Part shown: in pieces, positions 22,753 to 36,113 of the stretch
Layout of the letters: every line of letters begins with the position of its first letter
Numbering within the stretch: position 1 is the stretch's first letter
Source of the DNA: Liriodendron chinense
Lineage: Eukaryota > Streptophyta > Magnoliopsida > Magnoliales > Magnoliaceae
DNA: 64,000 nucleotides
NCBI GenBank assembly: GCA_003013855.2
Contig: ML058440.1
Span: 372,001 to 436,000 of the forward strand
Direction of reading: 5' to 3'
Position numbers and translations under genes: made by a program
Notes under the pieces: generated by a model
What the model saw: the letters and a program-made list of their open reading frames with translations, nothing else
The model's database searches: none
What the model was told of the DNA's origin: nothing

Positions 22753-25334
22753 CATTTGAAGGATGGAAGAAGGAAAGGCGTCTGTGCATTTATTTTAGAG
22801 AAGTAAGGACAAACGTGGGGAGGCTTTAACAAGGGATTGTGTCATTTGAACATTCAAAAACCGAAATTAAATGGTCGAATGGAGTTGGATATGATTGGCT
22901 TGTGGCCGTCCATTTTATCTTGTTTAATATAAGGTTCGATTGAACGTTTGGATGGGCCATGCAAAATCTGTTAATGGTCCAGAGCGAAATATGTGAAATG
23001 ATCGGTAGTGAACTTTGGATGGTTACTGAGAGTTATATCCTTGGTCCACAAAAATCATTTGATTTTGGTCGGTTAGGATCGTTGGGTTAATGCAGTGTCC
23101 GGCTATGGAGTATCTAAGAAGGTGGCGATTAGTTTTACGGTCCAGATTAATGGACATGAGCACTGAATGGACCGTAGATTGAGACCGATATACACAGCCA
23201 CGGAAATCATAGTAACATCATTGATAAATCGCTTACCATCGATGATAAAATATGTGGCACCCACCATGATGTGTGATTCCCATCCAAACCGGCCATTAGA
23301 TGTCCATTCCCATGTGAGGCCTACATGCCAAAATCCAGCCGGATCCACCACTTAGGTGGGCCACACTGAAGGGCACAATGGTGGACAATGGGTAGGTGAA
23401 AGCCCACCATAGAAACTTCTAGATTCAATGTCTGAGATCCACCGTGTTATGTATACATGTCATCCAACCCAGTCATCAAGTGTGCCCCCACAACGATGAA
23501 GGAAAACACAAACCATTCAAAAACTCAGGTGGGCCACATTCCTGTGGTGTGTCCCACCTTAGTTTGGTGTCAGAATGATTCTTGAGATATACAGTTAACA
23601 TGAGGAGGGGCACCACATGCACGGTTTGGATTCAACGTGCACATCACAGGTGGGCCCCAAACAGCTCTAACGTATCACATGTTCTTGTTGAAACGGTTCA
23701 GATCCTAATCAGGGAACCAGGATGTAGTTTTTATTACAAGTTTGGAGAACTTCCAGGATGTTACCATAATTATTATTTTTTTTGATCTGACGGTTTACGG
23801 TACCTAATTTAATCCAATGGCTATACACCATTACCCAAATATTCATTTGCTAGCTGTAATGTCGTACACTGGACAGGACCGGACCGGACGGATAAAAAGA
23901 TAAGCCGATGTCCGCTGAGTCTGTAGCCATTTCTCGGACACAAAGCCAGCAAAGCCCATGTTCCTTTGAGCAGCAACACAAGCCAACTGCGTTTGGTTAT
24001 TAATTGTACTTTTGCCACTGGACCGACAGGAACGGCCGAGCCATTCACAAGCACACCCACCACGTTAACATTATGTACACCCTTAAGCACACGAGTGGAG
24101 TTCGTGAGTTCTTGATCCGGACCGTGATCCGATGGGCCTCATTCATGGCAGAAAGCATTCCAAATCTGAAGATCCTAGCTATTCAATCTTCCTGGACGGC
24201 TGATTTTCTTTTAACCTGTACTGCCTATTAGTAGGCCAATGATTAAAGGGCGAGGGTTTTTCTATCTGGAAGATTGTTTTGGCGTATCCCACATAGACGG
24301 TGGAGATCATCGGATCAACGGTATAGATTACAGAACCATGGGACTATCCCAATGGTAGGGGCTGAGTGCTTGAAGGCAGTTGTACGTACCCTCTTCCACG
24401 GGACTAGTATCAACTTAGATTTAAGTATGTCATGCTCGTGGCCTTATTTTAGTGTGCTGGCCTATTCATAGGGTGGGCCTGAATCTACACAAAATGGCAC
24501 CACAATTTGTGTTGCCGTGCCATCTTTCCCAACAATATGACACTTGCGTGATACATCCATACAATGGAGACGGTAGGCCCCACCATCAGGATCATGATTC
24601 TCGAAAACTAGGCCGGTCCACTCACTATGTGGGCCACACATGTTTGTCGAGTCATACCATCGGTTGCCTGATGATCCCGTTGGTATGGCCCATCTGTTAA
24701 GATAAACAGCCTGAATTTTTTTCCAGGTGATCTTCTTAGTACGCCCCATCAATTTCATGGTACGGATGTACCCCACAAGAAGCGTGTGGCGGAAAAGATG
24801 GTAGGTGATCAGTTCTGTTTTTTTAATGAATGTTGTTGATTCCATCAGCCGGACCGGTTTCTCACCCGGTTCTTGCCCCGGTCTCCGGTCTTGTTTTAAT
24901 GGAAAACATGAATAAAATGGCAGGTAGTCCCTTGACTACTGAAATGGCATCGTAGTCCACCAGCTGGTTCTTGCAGATTGATGTAAGACCCACTTCATGA
25001 GGTAGGACCCATATGAATAGGCCATAAGTGGTCCTCTTGCTGTAAAAGTTGATCTCAACCATACAAAGAAATGGATTTAAATGTGAACCATTGACCTTTC
25101 TATTGTTTTATCGGTCCAAAGATCAAAAGGCCAGGATCATTTTGTGGAAAATCATACTTTTTCAGGTATGTTCATGGTGTTACAACCACTTGAACCGTTC
25201 CGATCGTACATGTAAATGGTCCAACTAGCGGACTATGATATTTTTTTTGTTCTATGTGCGGACTATGAATTCACCGAGTCGTAGACCGCAGACGCTGATT
25301 GCGTACTGACACTGCCAGTAGCCACGTTGCTACT
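22753..25334. other. Intergenic stretch without recognised genes
   Basis: Many short GGTGGGCC, GTGGGGCCCAC and CCGTCCA motifs of the regional repeat families occur here, but no boundary could be fixed and no coding exon is supported on either strand. Confidence 0.45.
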
Positions 25335-25785
25335 GGGCGGTGCTCTGTGGTGCCCTCAATGATGTATGTGTTTTATCCACGCCGTCCATCCATTCTGACG
25401 CGTCATTTTAGGGAATGAACCGCAAAATAAAGCAGATCCAAATCTCAGGTGGGCCACACAATTGGAAACAAGCGGTGATTGAACTTCCACCATTAAAAAC
25501 TTCCTAGAGCCCACTGTAATGTTTATTTGCCATGAAACCTGTTGATTAGGTGACAAAGACCAAGATGAAGAGAAAACATAAATATCACCTTGATTAAAAA
25601 AACTCGTGGCCCCAAGAATTTTTTAATGGTGGGCGATCAATCACCATTGTTTCCTCTGGTGTGGTCCACCTAAGATTTTGATCTGTCTCGTTTTTGGTTT
25701 CAGTCCCTAAAATGCGATGAAAAAATGGATGCACGGCCTTGATAAAACACATACTTCATGCTAGAACCCACAGAGCACCACCATG
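25335..25785. repeat. Foldback element with about 200-bp arms
   Basis: The left end GGTGCTCTGTGGTGCCC and the right end GGAACCCACAGAGCACC (with one base variation) are inverted. The inner arms also mirror: TATGTGTTTTATCCACGCCG against the right-hand GGCCTTGATAAAACACATAC, and ACTTCCACCATTAAAAACTT against TTTTTTAATGGTGGGCG. It is non-coding and the same family as 27198-27700 and 57923-58463. Confidence 0.8.
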
Positions 25786-27197
25786 ATCAAATGGCTACCC
25801 GCAGTGTCCGTTGCAAAATGTGTCCGTGGACCACTGCTATTTTCTTATTTTGGCTTACCTTCCAAGAAAAAGGCCGACTGGGCTACAACAAGCATCTTTC
25901 CTGCCCCAATACCTAACACACGGATCTAAGTTCAATCCCATTGCTAGCTCGATTGCTCACATATACGAATATTTTGGTGTATGTTCTCATTTTTATTTCT
26001 TTCTCCCATTTAATTGGATATTTTAAACACGTTATGGGCCCATGGTATTTCAATGAAGGTTTTAGTCTTATTGGCGAGAAACTTTGATACTCCGGCAGAG
26101 TGTGATAGATGATACACATATCCTTGAAAATTACTTAAAGATTGCATGCATGGCATACAAGTAAGCTAAACCAAAATGTCCAAGTTACAGTTCCCAGTTT
26201 AGATGTATCACGGACAAAAAAAAATTATGCCTGTTTGATTATTTGACTATTGGATGGGTGGACATTTATTGGACGGTTAAAATGAAAACTATCAAACGGT
26301 TCCGTCTCAACAATGAAGTGTCCACGGATCAGAGGTTAGGATTTCAATCAATATTATTCTGGAGATGTGACTGACAGACACTGTACCCGAAATGCTAATA
26401 AAAAAAATCAAGAGAGGCTGAGACAAGGTATGGGCCCAAAGATCTTGATTGATGGACTACACCCTAACAAGAAACACGTCTTGATACATCTAGATAGGAG
26501 TGTGGGTCCCATATTTTGGCCTTATATTGTTAAGAAAATGAGCCAATGCTCGACATCATGGCCCACGCGATGAGCCTGCGTGCGACTTCAAAGATCATGA
26601 TTCAATGGACTGCACCCCAACAAGTGACATGTCTTGACACATGTGGACAGAGGTGGTGAGACACCGTATCTGTGTTATAATGTTAAGAAAACAAGCAGAT
26701 GGCCCACCACGATGAACGTGCGTGGTGCAAGGAATGAATAAAATGTAGGCCGTAGACTTGCATGACATGAGACTGGATCCCCTACAAAGCCTTTGGACAC
26801 TACTTATGGGACCCACCTCGATGTATGCATGACATCTAATTCGTCCATTTTGTACACCCACTTGTGTCCTCATCTGCAACCAATAATCAGGCCGATCCAA
26901 AATTCATGTGGGCCACACCACAGTTTACAGTTTGGATGGGGATGCCCCCGTTAAAAACCTTTCAAACTGCGTGGGGCCCAACCTATTCTGTATATGACAT
27001 CCAATCCATTCAAAAGATGCGCATCAGCAGAATGAATAGACATCCCAAATATCAGGTCATTCCAAACCTTATCTGGACCACACTACATGATTTTAGAGGT
27101 TTTAGACATGATTTTACGTGGTGTTACCCACCTGAGTTTTGGATCGGAATTTTTTTTCAGAGCAAAGGAGAACATGGGCTGGGGGTCGGGGAGCGGA
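25786..27197. other. Intergenic stretch with a third, dispersed copy of part of block A
   Basis: About 26080-26345 resembles 9910-10160 and its duplicate near 14465-14715. Shared phrases include AGTGTGATAGATGATA/GATGGATGATAG, CCAGTTTAGATGTATCA and GGTGGACATTTATTGGA. This copy is clearly more diverged, so it is an older dispersed repeat and not part of the tandem duplication. No gene is seen. Confidence 0.6.
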
Positions 27198-27700
27198 TTA
27201 GGTGAGACCCCGGATCCACCGAGGTTGGTGGGACCCCTGACTGTGGGGCTCACAGTGATGATGTGTCTTAAATCCACACCGTCCAACCATTTTTAAAAAT
27301 TAATTTAGTTTAACATCCCAAAAATGAAGCTGACTCAAATCTAAGGTGGACCACACCACATAAACAGTCTTGATTGAATCTCTACCATTGAAAACTTCAT
27401 GGATTCCACGGGAATGTTTAATTGCCATCCAACCTGTTGATAAGGTCACAAACACCTAGATGAAGGGACCACATAAATATCATCTTGATCAAAAGCTTTT
27501 GTGGCCCACAGGAAGTTTTTAATGGTCGATCACCACTGTTCCTGTACTGTGGCCCATCTGGTACTTGGAACTGCTTCATTTTTTGGATCATACCCTAAAA
27601 TGAACTTTCAATGCGGATGGACGGAGTGGATGTAGTCACATACATCACAGTAGTGCCCCCACAGTCAGGGGTCCCACCCACCTCGTTGGATCCGGGGTCA
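27198..27700. repeat. Foldback element with GACCCCGGATCC ends
   Basis: The left end reads GACCCCGGATCCACCGAGG, then GGTGGGACCCCTGACTGTGG. The right end is the mirror: CCACAGTCAGGGGTCCCACC, then CCTCGTTGGATCCGGGGTC. The terminal 40 bp are almost perfect inverted repeats and the inner arms are diverged. It is non-coding, and no target duplication was recognised. Confidence 0.85.
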
Positions 27701-30700
27701 CCACCCAATGTAGGTTGAGCTTAACCTGCAAAGCTTCGTAGCGGATCCGACGTCGCATGAACATGGACATGGGCTCAATGGTGCAAGCATGCCAGTGTGC
27801 ATCATGTAGTGTACGGTTAACCATGGTGATTAATGCTTGTGGCATATGTTCATGGAAATCCAGACCGTCCAAATTACGGACCCCGTCTGTGGCAGAGCAT
27901 AGGCAGTAATTCATGATCATTGGACAATCCTGACCCTCAGCAATCCATTTTTACCCATTCATCTTATTATCGCTGATCAGATGGTTAGAATCAGTCAGTC
28001 AGCATAATTTTCAATCCATGTTCCATCCACGATGGTCCACATGATTTGAACGGTAGTAATTGAAATGCGTGTGCACAAACCTACACACCCCTGTATGGTA
28101 CATGAATCACCATCATTTAAGCGATGATGGGATGGTAAAACACTGACCGTTTCTGGTTCCATTCATGCACATTCCATCTGATCTCCTGCAAAAGATGCCG
28201 TTCCACTCCGACGAACTGCAGTCCCTTCAGAGAAAAAGGTAAGTGTCCCTCGGGACACCTGTTACCATGCACCTGCTGCTGTACTGGGACCCTCATATTC
28301 TGTGTGGCCCTCTGTTCAAAAGGCCTCCAAAATCAATGGAAAAAAAGACCATTTTGATAGTTCATGGACTGCCAAAGAAGGATAATATTCCTCCAATTCA
28401 GCTCAACTTCAGTTGGATAACCATCAAGAGTCCTAAATCCTAACAGGTGGGTCCTATTGCCTCAGCCAATGAGAATGAGGTGGCCACTTTCCTTTGGTAA
28501 TCTGGAGAACCACTCACTACCTCACTATCCAACAACCCCTATTTACTGAGAGTAATGATTATTGGATGTTAGGACAGAGAAAACAGGCCATTGCCTCAGT
28601 CGCCAAAGTACATGAGGGGCCCATGGTCCAATTATCCGGACATCTGATGCACTGGACCGTCCAAAGAGGTTTGTTTAGCAACATTACGACAGGGAGCCCA
28701 TCCTCCCCAAAAACATGTGGGGCCCACCTCAATGATCTAATCGTTCACAAGGTATGGGCACCTTTAGATGCCCATAACCCAAAAATTGTAACAGGACAAA
28801 CGTGTCCCATCAAGGCCTTGTAGTTGATGATAATAAAGAAATACAACCGGTGGTAGACATGAGAAATAGACCATTTCCACGTTGACAGCTAAGAAACAAA
28901 ATAAATAGAATAAACACCGGCGGCTAAAAAAACAAAGGGATAATAAGTAACGATGCAATACCAAGAAGCGCACATAGCCATTCATATCAGTTTTACTGAG
29001 GCGATTCTTGCAAGGTGATACAAGTTTCGGCCCATCAAATGGACGATCTGGATTGCAAGTTGAGTTGCATGTACTGTAAGACGTCCATGGGATGCGCCAA
29101 GAGCTCGTTTGGATCCTTGTATTGTCCTGGCGTTTACATTCAATCCCTTTCATGGTTTATCTAGGAATTACTATCCCTTTTAGTTGTCCCAAATGTAATG
29201 ATTGATGACTCCAAAATAAATCAATGTCTTTTATTTAATACCCATTTATCTCTTGAAGTCGGATTATCTGCTTGGAAAAAACTGAAATTTTTTATTTTTG
29301 TCCAAACCCGATTGGTCTACGTCATTACCAAGTTGTCAGTATTGCTGACGTGGACCAATCAACTAGGCGTTTTTCTGTTTTCACAAGCATAGGATCCGGA
29401 TTCTTATCTCTCATGGTCGTTTGCCTACCATGTAACTGCCCACTATAAGAACCATTGTTTTTATTATTTATTTCATCATCGAAGCCTTATGCCAATTAAT
29501 TTGTGTCGGCTATCTGAATCTAGTTCTGCCATGTCTCTTTATAAAGGGTGCCGGTGCAGCATGTTGCTAATGGCAAGCAGCACGAACCGAGCTTGAAATG
29601 TTAGATTATTGAGATTCATGAGAAAAGGTGTAGCTGAAGCTTGACAGTGGTTGCTAGTAACCTAGCTCTCCTTACCTTGGCTTGAGGCTAGCAATGAGAG
29701 AGTAATGCTTTGGAGCATTCTTTTCTGAGAACACATCATGTGCAAGAGAACAAATGTAAGAGCACAAGGCTATGGATTGTCTCTCTACACTATGATGTCT
29801 TGGATATGAGGACCTTGATGTGATTTTGTATTCTTCCGACTGGGAGGAGGATCCATTAATCTCAATCGCTCACATAATAATATTAATTAAAAGATACAAA
29901 CCACAACACAAAGATTTATGTGCTTTCATTTCAGTATGTTCATGGATACACAAAAATCCACAATGCTCAAAGACAAAAACAAAGAAGCAGCTTTTAATAC
30001 GACGACCATTCTCTCTTTCTCACGTACGGTAGAATATGTATTACCCTAAAATGAACTAAGATTTATAAAAAAAATGTAAATTATGAAATTGCCCTCCAAG
30101 TTGGGAGCTATGTCCCCGAACCCCAAGCAAGGGGCCGATGCCTCCCCATAACCCCAGCGAGCTTGGTGCAAAGCTTGACCTTACGATAGTGCTAGCTAGA
30201 TGAACAGTATATATATCTCTAAAGGTCGGGACCTATACATCCTAACTCCTCCTAGAAAAACATCCTTATGCTTCTTTGGGACATCCACATAGCAATTATG
30301 TTGACAAGAGGTGTCTAAAAGCGCCAAGCAGCCCTACAACTCATGCTGCAGGTATTGCCCTTACGGCGAAAAGCCTTCCTATTACTAATCCAGTCCATCT
30401 TCTTTAAGAAAACTTCACTACATAATATATTTATTTACTTTTTAAAAATAAAATATTTTATTTATAAATTTAATTTTCTTACAAAAATACAACCTCGTGA
30501 TCAATCTTGCTACTGTTTGGAAACTTAAGACCTGTCTGATTGTTGAGAAATTCTATTCCCTACTGTGTATGTCTCTCTAAACTTAAGACCTAAGTTCTAT
30601 CCCAACCATTCCTCAAATCATCAATCAATGGTAACCGTCAAATCTCAAAACAGATGATCTATCAACTTAGTTAATGTAACAATTTTGCTAGTTAAAATAG

Positions 30701-30949
30701 AACCAAATCAAAATCTTGTTTCATAACCTAAAGATCATTGGGGTGGCAACTGGGCCAGGCCGAAACATGTCCATGACAGTCCGTACAGCTCCAGATTCAT
30801 GCCATAACATTCTGCATGGTAGCAAGCCTCTCTGGACCATAGATGGATAGGCTTAGACCAGGCCCAAACCCTGGCCCACCCAGCCGACCGATGGACAAAA
30901 TGCAAATCTGACATAAAGCGTGTTAGGCTTGGACGCCTCAAACCTTCAA
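27701..30949. other. Intergenic stretch without supported genes
   Basis: The stretch holds regional GTGGGCC repeats and a LINE tail on the minus strand (29466-29545). A possible isolated first exon at 28195-28238 (ATG to AAAAAG followed by GTAAGTG) has no recognisable partner. The 28764-29153 minus frame has a cysteine-rich CNSTCNPDRPFDGPKL stretch that I do not recognise. Confidence 0.4.
29466..29545 (-). mobile_element. LINE-type 3' tail
   Basis: On the minus strand the sequence reads GATAGCCGACACAAATTAAT, then TGGCATAAGGCTTCGATGATG: the same tail as at 1211, 41106 and 51195. Only the terminal part is present. Confidence 0.6.
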
Positions 30950-31516
30950 GCATGAAGACCACCGACTGGCCGGCTGGCCGGTCGGTCACGATGGAGCAAG
31001 ACAGCGGTGTGCTGGAGCCTTTTTGGGCCATCCGACCAGTCGGAAGACTGGTCGGCAGTTTCCTTATTGGACTTAGTTTCTTGCGCGGTTTTGCGCAATG
31101 AGTTCCTAATTCCGGTAGCTTGAGATTTCTCTTAATCCGATATTAGAGTTGCCGCCAATGGGCCAAGGGATTGAGAGGGTTCTAGGGTGAAAGAAAGAGC
31201 TAGGGAGGAAGCTTGGAGTTCTCTGGATTGAGGGAAATGGATGGGTTTGTCCTCCTTATGTGAGAATTAGCTTCGGTTAGCTTAGGATTTCTCTTATGGG
31301 CTGTGATCCAAGGTTTTCTTCTATAATCTCTTGTAACTTCTGATTCATAGTAGATTTGTGTTGCTTTGTGCCGTGGTTTTTTTACCCTTGAGGGGTTTTT
31401 CCACGTAAAAATTGGATTGCCTTCTTGTGTGTAATGATTCGCTTATTGATTGTCATTGTGGTGTGTTCCTCGCCTGCTTTGATTGCTTCCGCTGCGGGGC
31501 TCCTAACCCCAACAAA
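30950..31516 (+). mobile_element. Isolated Ty1/copia-type LTR (solo or truncated)
   Basis: The stretch starts with several (G)GCCGGTCGGTC/GACCAGTCGG motifs. It continues through GTGCCGTGGTTTTTTTACCC and GGGGTTTTTCCACGTAAAAA, and closes with TTCCGCTGCGGGGCTCC and AACCCCAACA, a typical copia LTR end. The minus-strand LTR at 7800-8335 has the same central phrases. No flanking pol is visible. The left limit is approximate. Confidence 0.6.
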
Positions 31517-32046
31517 GCGAACCAGTCCTGCCCAGTTGTAACGGTAGCTATCATCCACCTGGCATTTAGTAGCTCAATATTAACGTCTCCTATAGTAATG
31601 CTGCTGAGAGGGAACTAATCAAGATGTCCATTATAGGTGTGGGGGGCCATCAACCATCATGTTCAGGTGGGCCTAAGTAAGTCAAGTCCAGCCCCTTTTT
31701 ATATTTGGGTCTTGAGGTTAGACCTGTGGGCCCAAAGCTCTAGCCCGCAACAACTATGGTTAGCAAAATGGCATATGGTACAAAAAGAAAAAGGCGGAAA
31801 AATGGCTATATATGTGCAGATACATGTTTATGTTCTATATATAAATCAAGTTAAATAGAAAATTTTAATAAGAATTTCTATGCATATGAACACTAGTGTA
31901 TCCAACTCCTTCCTTTTCAAGTGATCCTTGTGTCTTCACCTGATAGCCCAACTGGAAGACACCTAGGTGTTTCAACAGTATGTCTCAAGTGCTAAGGAGA
32001 CGCACTAACCCCACCGGTGGGTGGATGCATCTGGTGACTAACTGTG

Positions 32047-32132
32047 TGTTAAGAACCTAACCAATGCGCCAAAAGCCCCAAGACTGATGGAATGTGTAAA
32101 GTTTAGGCTCTTAAATCCTTGGGATCGTAACA
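32047..32132 (-). repeat. TRIM terminal repeat (3' LTR in element orientation)
   Basis: On the plus strand it runs from TGTTAAGAACCTAACC to GGGATCGTAACA, so TGTTA and TAACA form short inverted ends. Confidence 0.9.
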
Positions 32133-32398
32133 TTCTACCACGCCCTGCAGCTGACGTCCACGGCGGCCCACTCTGTGGTGGCACTCACTCTGGCCTTTAT
32201 TCCAAGTAACCCTTTCCAGGGCATGGCAGTTGCACTCTAGTTATCCAGGTAGCCCTTTTCACTTGGCGGCTTCACTCTAATTGCTCAGGTAGCCCTTTTC
32301 ACGCCGTTGTGGCTTTCACTTTGGTCTAGGTTGCCCTTTCCACAAGTCACCCCTTTCGTGACTCGAACACGAGTTATGGTGTTGGCTTTGATACCAAT

Positions 32399-32484
32399 TG
32401 TTAAGAACCTAACCAATGCACCAAAAGCCCCAGGATTGATGGAACATGTAAAGTTTAGGCTCTTAAATCCTTGGGATCATTACA
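32399..32484 (-). repeat. TRIM terminal repeat (5' LTR in element orientation)
   Basis: On the plus strand it runs from TGTTAAGAACCTAACC to GGGATCATTACA. It is 86 bp like its partner and is bordered by the primer-binding site on its inner side. Confidence 0.9.
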
Positions 32485-33261
32485 CTGTGTTGGTGTGTTG
32501 CCCAACTAACAGGGTGGGTGCATTGCATGAATAAAAGAAAAAATGATCCTTGTGTAAATTAATCATCTCTACTAATTTTTTTTCACTTTCTACTCAATTA
32601 AATCTCTATTTTTTAAATTCCCTCCAAAAGGCTTTTTCCAACTAAACATGTTTTATTAAACAAATGTTAATTCGGCTAGTCCAGAAAAAGAATTTTCTTT
32701 TTCTTCCTATCCTTTGAAATATATAGAGTTCTAAACGTTTGATCAAATAATAATTTATTTTTAACCCATAGGGAGTTTTACTAACAAAGGCCCTAACTAT
32801 AAGCTAAATGCATTTAGCTGCATCGGTCCAGTGATGTGTATGTGAAATTTGTTATGACAGGGCCATACAAAATAGGCCAAAAGTTCAAACCAAAATAAAA
32901 GATAAAAGGCACAAGTAATTTATGTGATTCAACAACATGTCTACTCTGCAGGATAGCGACAGAATCTGCACGATGCGCCCAGCCCTGTCAGGCCTAACTC
33001 CAGAGTATGGATGCTGGGCAGGGTGGTGTCTACCTTCGAAACTTCCGGATGGAATATGGGATCCAACCATGTTTTGTATAGACCATCCAGGCCACTCATC
33101 TGGTGCAAACCATCAGGATGAAGAGTCCCAAATGCATGCTATTCATGATTCCCTGGGATGTACGGTGAACAGAAGGTGAACGGTTTGGATTCTACATACT
33201 ACATGCATGTCATTGGTTGGCCCACATTAACTAAAATAAAACCCAGCAAGAGCTAACCTTC

Positions 33262-33450
33262 CGCCTGCTAGCCCAGCTGGAAGACACCTAGGCGAGTTTC
33301 AACAGCAGGTCTCAGGCTCAAGTGCTAAGGAGACACACTAACCCCACTAGCGGGTGGGTGCATCGTGTGACTAACCTAGTGGATGCGTTGCCCAGCTAAC
33401 AGGATGGATGCGTTGCATGACTAACTCAAAATAAAAAAATAAAAAAACCT
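33262..33450 (+). mobile_element. SINE family 2, unsplit copy
   Basis: A-box TAGCCCAGCTGG is followed by AAGACACCTAGGCG, TCAAGTGCTAAGGAGACAC, GCGGGTGGGTGCATCG, TGACTAACCTAGTGGATG and an A-rich tail with interspersed T. It aligns with 31938-32535 minus the TRIM and so gives an approximate empty-site comparison. A clear B box was not identified. Confidence 0.7.
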
Positions 33451-35551
33451 TTAGCCATTTTTCAGACTTTCACCACCCTCATGCGGTATCATATCATGGA
33501 ACCCACTATAGATGGGGTGTAACAGAGATCATATCGATTTATGCATGGTTTTAGTGGGACTGGAATCCTCTACAACACCCGTCGTATAAGCTCACTGGGG
33601 ACCCATATAGTGTGCAACTTTGATGTTAGGTCTTGTGGCTAAAAATAAACCCAATGAATAAATCAGGTGGGCCACATTATAAGGAACAAGGGGAAGGGAG
33701 CACCAATCATAGGTTTGTGTGTGGGCTCTGAAAGGTGGCCTGCTGGATGGGCCATAGGATCTGACAGTCTACTTGATTTAGATCTTTCACAAAAGTTGAA
33801 GATAAACGGTGCACGTCTCTACCTAAGCACTATAGGAAGATAAATGGTGCACATCTCTGCCCAGCCACTATGGGAGCAGAGACGTCTGATCATCTCTTTG
33901 ATTCCACAATTAAAATGGCCCTATGACTTGGATAGTATAAGGATGGACATATGAACAAAATCTTCCGTAGAGTATTTTCTCTTTTTCTCTCGAACTTTCG
34001 TCAATATTGAAATGGATTTAACAGAGAAGTCTTCCTTATTTTATAAGGAAAGTGGAGGTTATCCGGTTTCATATGATCTCACCCTTGTCCAATTTGAAAT
34101 TCAAAGCTCAATTATTGAGAGAAAACTGGAAAGAGAAAAGGAAAGACTCATGGAACCCATCCACTAGTGATTGCTCACAAGTGGTTCCCAAAGGCTCATA
34201 CTCAACAGGCTCACCATGGTGTGTATATTCTATCCAACCAGCTCATCAGATGTGCCTCAAAAGGTTGCTATAAAAATTCTGCCTGATTCAGATCTTAAGG
34301 GGTTTTATGCCTGATTATACATTCCTCCCTATGGTGCGGCAGCAGGCTGATTTTTGGTCTGGATGTTGAACATGAGAAGGCTCACATGATTTGCATGTGG
34401 TGCGACAAGGAAAACACAGTCGGCCCCACAATTCAATTTTGATAGGATGGTCGTATCCGGTTTTAGTGAGATTTGCTCGAATACATCTTGCCCTATTACA
34501 ATGCATTTAATCTGGACTTTATCCTTTGAATCTGAGTCATCTTCCAATGATTCAAACCACGCACTTTGTATGGTGGAAATAAAAAAATACAAACCTTTAA
34601 TTGGTTTATTTCAACCCTTTGATAATTTGGCTGTTTTGATCTGAAAATGAAACGGTCACCATAAATCAAAGGGTTAAAATTATAATCTGATAGATTTTAC
34701 AGGCATTCCTCATCCAAGAGAGGCCCTATCACATAAACTGTATGGGTCATTGAAAAGAAACCCAAATCCAACGGCTAGAGTTCTGATGCATCTTAATGTA
34801 ATTGGAAGAAAACTCTAGTTTGATGTTAATCAACCGTTCAATGACACCCTCCTAGAGATGGTCGATGAAAAGTACAAAAAAAAATAAAAATAAATAAATA
34901 AATAAAGAAGCATAGGCGAGACTCTGCAGCTCAAGTGCACACGTGTACTGTCAGGACCGTTCATCAGGTGGGCAAACCATGAAAAATGCCCTGGCCTAAA
35001 GTTCAGGTTGATCCACTAATAAGGTGGGTCACCATGCACTGGAATTGATTTTCAAAAAACAACATAAGAAAAAAAAATGACTGTCCAAATTCAGCCTACA
35101 AATGCAGCCTACTTGAACGCTGATTTTTGGGCCAGCCAACCAGATGAATGGCCCAGAATTGGCAAGTGTGACACAAAGCCCTCTCTCCCAAACAGTCAGT
35201 AAATCAAACATCATGGGCCACCAGAACCCATGCTGATTTGCAGATTAACGGAGCGAATTCTTAAAAGTTGGCCAATCTAGACCCTCTATAGTTTTAAACA
35301 ACCAAACTAAACAGACATTTCTCTTCACTAATCTTTCTTTCTCCTCTTCTAAAGTGTTTGATTGTGTCAAGACTTCTTGATCCAAACACAACAGTATTAG
35401 CTTATGAAGAACTCAAGACTTAACACGTCTGTCTTATGGTGTCAATGTGTGCTGATTTTTACAATTTAAAGATTTCTTTCTTTCCTTTTCTTTTTGTTTG
35501 TGTCATAAAGATTTCTATATGATGCTTTTTGCAGTAACTCCTGTGATAAGT

Positions 35552-35618
<67 letters not shown>

Positions 35619-36108
35619 GCTGTGGTATTCACTGCGATCTGTTGTGTAAGTGGTGTTCGTGTGGTAAGCTGCTGTGGTATATCTTCTCTTCTCCTTCCCA
35701 TTTCTTTTTTCTTTTTTTCTGAATATGCAAGAAGTTCCACTCCTCCCAGGAGCTGCTTTGGTACATCTCTTTTTGAACATTTAAGCAGCTTTGATATTCA
35801 CCTGCGACCTGTATCAAGAAGACAGGCTCAGCATCCTCAAAAGAATGATTTTCACAAAGACAGAGAAAGTGTACACACACACACACAAACATGTAACCAC
35901 CAAGCTAGAGGAGTAAATTTACCTCGAGATGAATAGTGTCTTGATTTTTCCCAATATCCTGCAGAAAGATGCATAAATAGAGGATGTAAAAGTATTACCA
36001 AGTAATCTTTGAATTTATCGAAATAGAAGTATACTATATTCACCTTTGATGCCACAAAGATGACCATTAAATGGGACGGCCCAAATTAGATTGCACTAGA
36101 GCCCTGCA
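33451..36108. other. Intergenic stretch without supported genes
   Basis: A long TA run at 35555-35615 and a short CA run near 35870 are present. Several regional motifs occur (GGTGGGCCACATTA, CCAACCAGCTCATCAGATG). No exon could be supported, and the reading frames across the TA run are artefacts of the simple repeat. Confidence 0.45.
35555..35615. repeat. (TA)n microsatellite
   Basis: About 30 uninterrupted TA units. Confidence 0.95.
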
Positions 36109-36113
36109 ATCAC

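Larger units (their letters stand above)
32047..32484 (-). mobile_element. TRIM-like miniature LTR retrotransposon, 438 bp
   Basis: Two 86-bp direct terminal repeats (32047-32132 and 32399-32484) flank 266 bp of non-coding interior. On the minus strand each repeat starts with TG and ends in TTCTTAACA, so termini are TG...CA. Two bases after the upstream repeat lies TGGTATCAAAGC (32385-32396), one base off the initiator-Met primer-binding site, and a purine-rich AGGGCGTGGTAGAA precedes the other repeat. CTGTG occurs directly on both sides (32042-32046 and 32485-32489) as a perfect 5-bp target duplication. The repeats differ at roughly eight or nine positions. All the marks of a terminal-repeat retrotransposon in miniature are present, and it must be mobilised in trans. 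A fragment of the same family lies at 62365-62470. Confidence 0.9.
31938..32535 (+). mobile_element. SINE family 2 copy, split by a TRIM-like element
   Basis: The A-box-like TAGCCCAACTGG is followed by AAGACACCTAGGTGTTTC, AAGTGCTAAGGAGACGCAC and GGTGGGTGGATGCATC up to 32046. After the inserted TRIM (32047-32484) the body resumes with TTGCCCAACTAACAGGGTG and GCATTGCATGA, then an A-rich tail. The unsplit relative is at 33262-33450. Confidence 0.75.

Noticed and set aside
28195..28238. Possible first exon: ATG CCG TTC CAC to AAAAAG with a GTAAGTG donor
   Set aside because: The donor is strong, but no downstream exon, leader composition or homologous peptide could be seen. A 44-nt match is easily due to chance.
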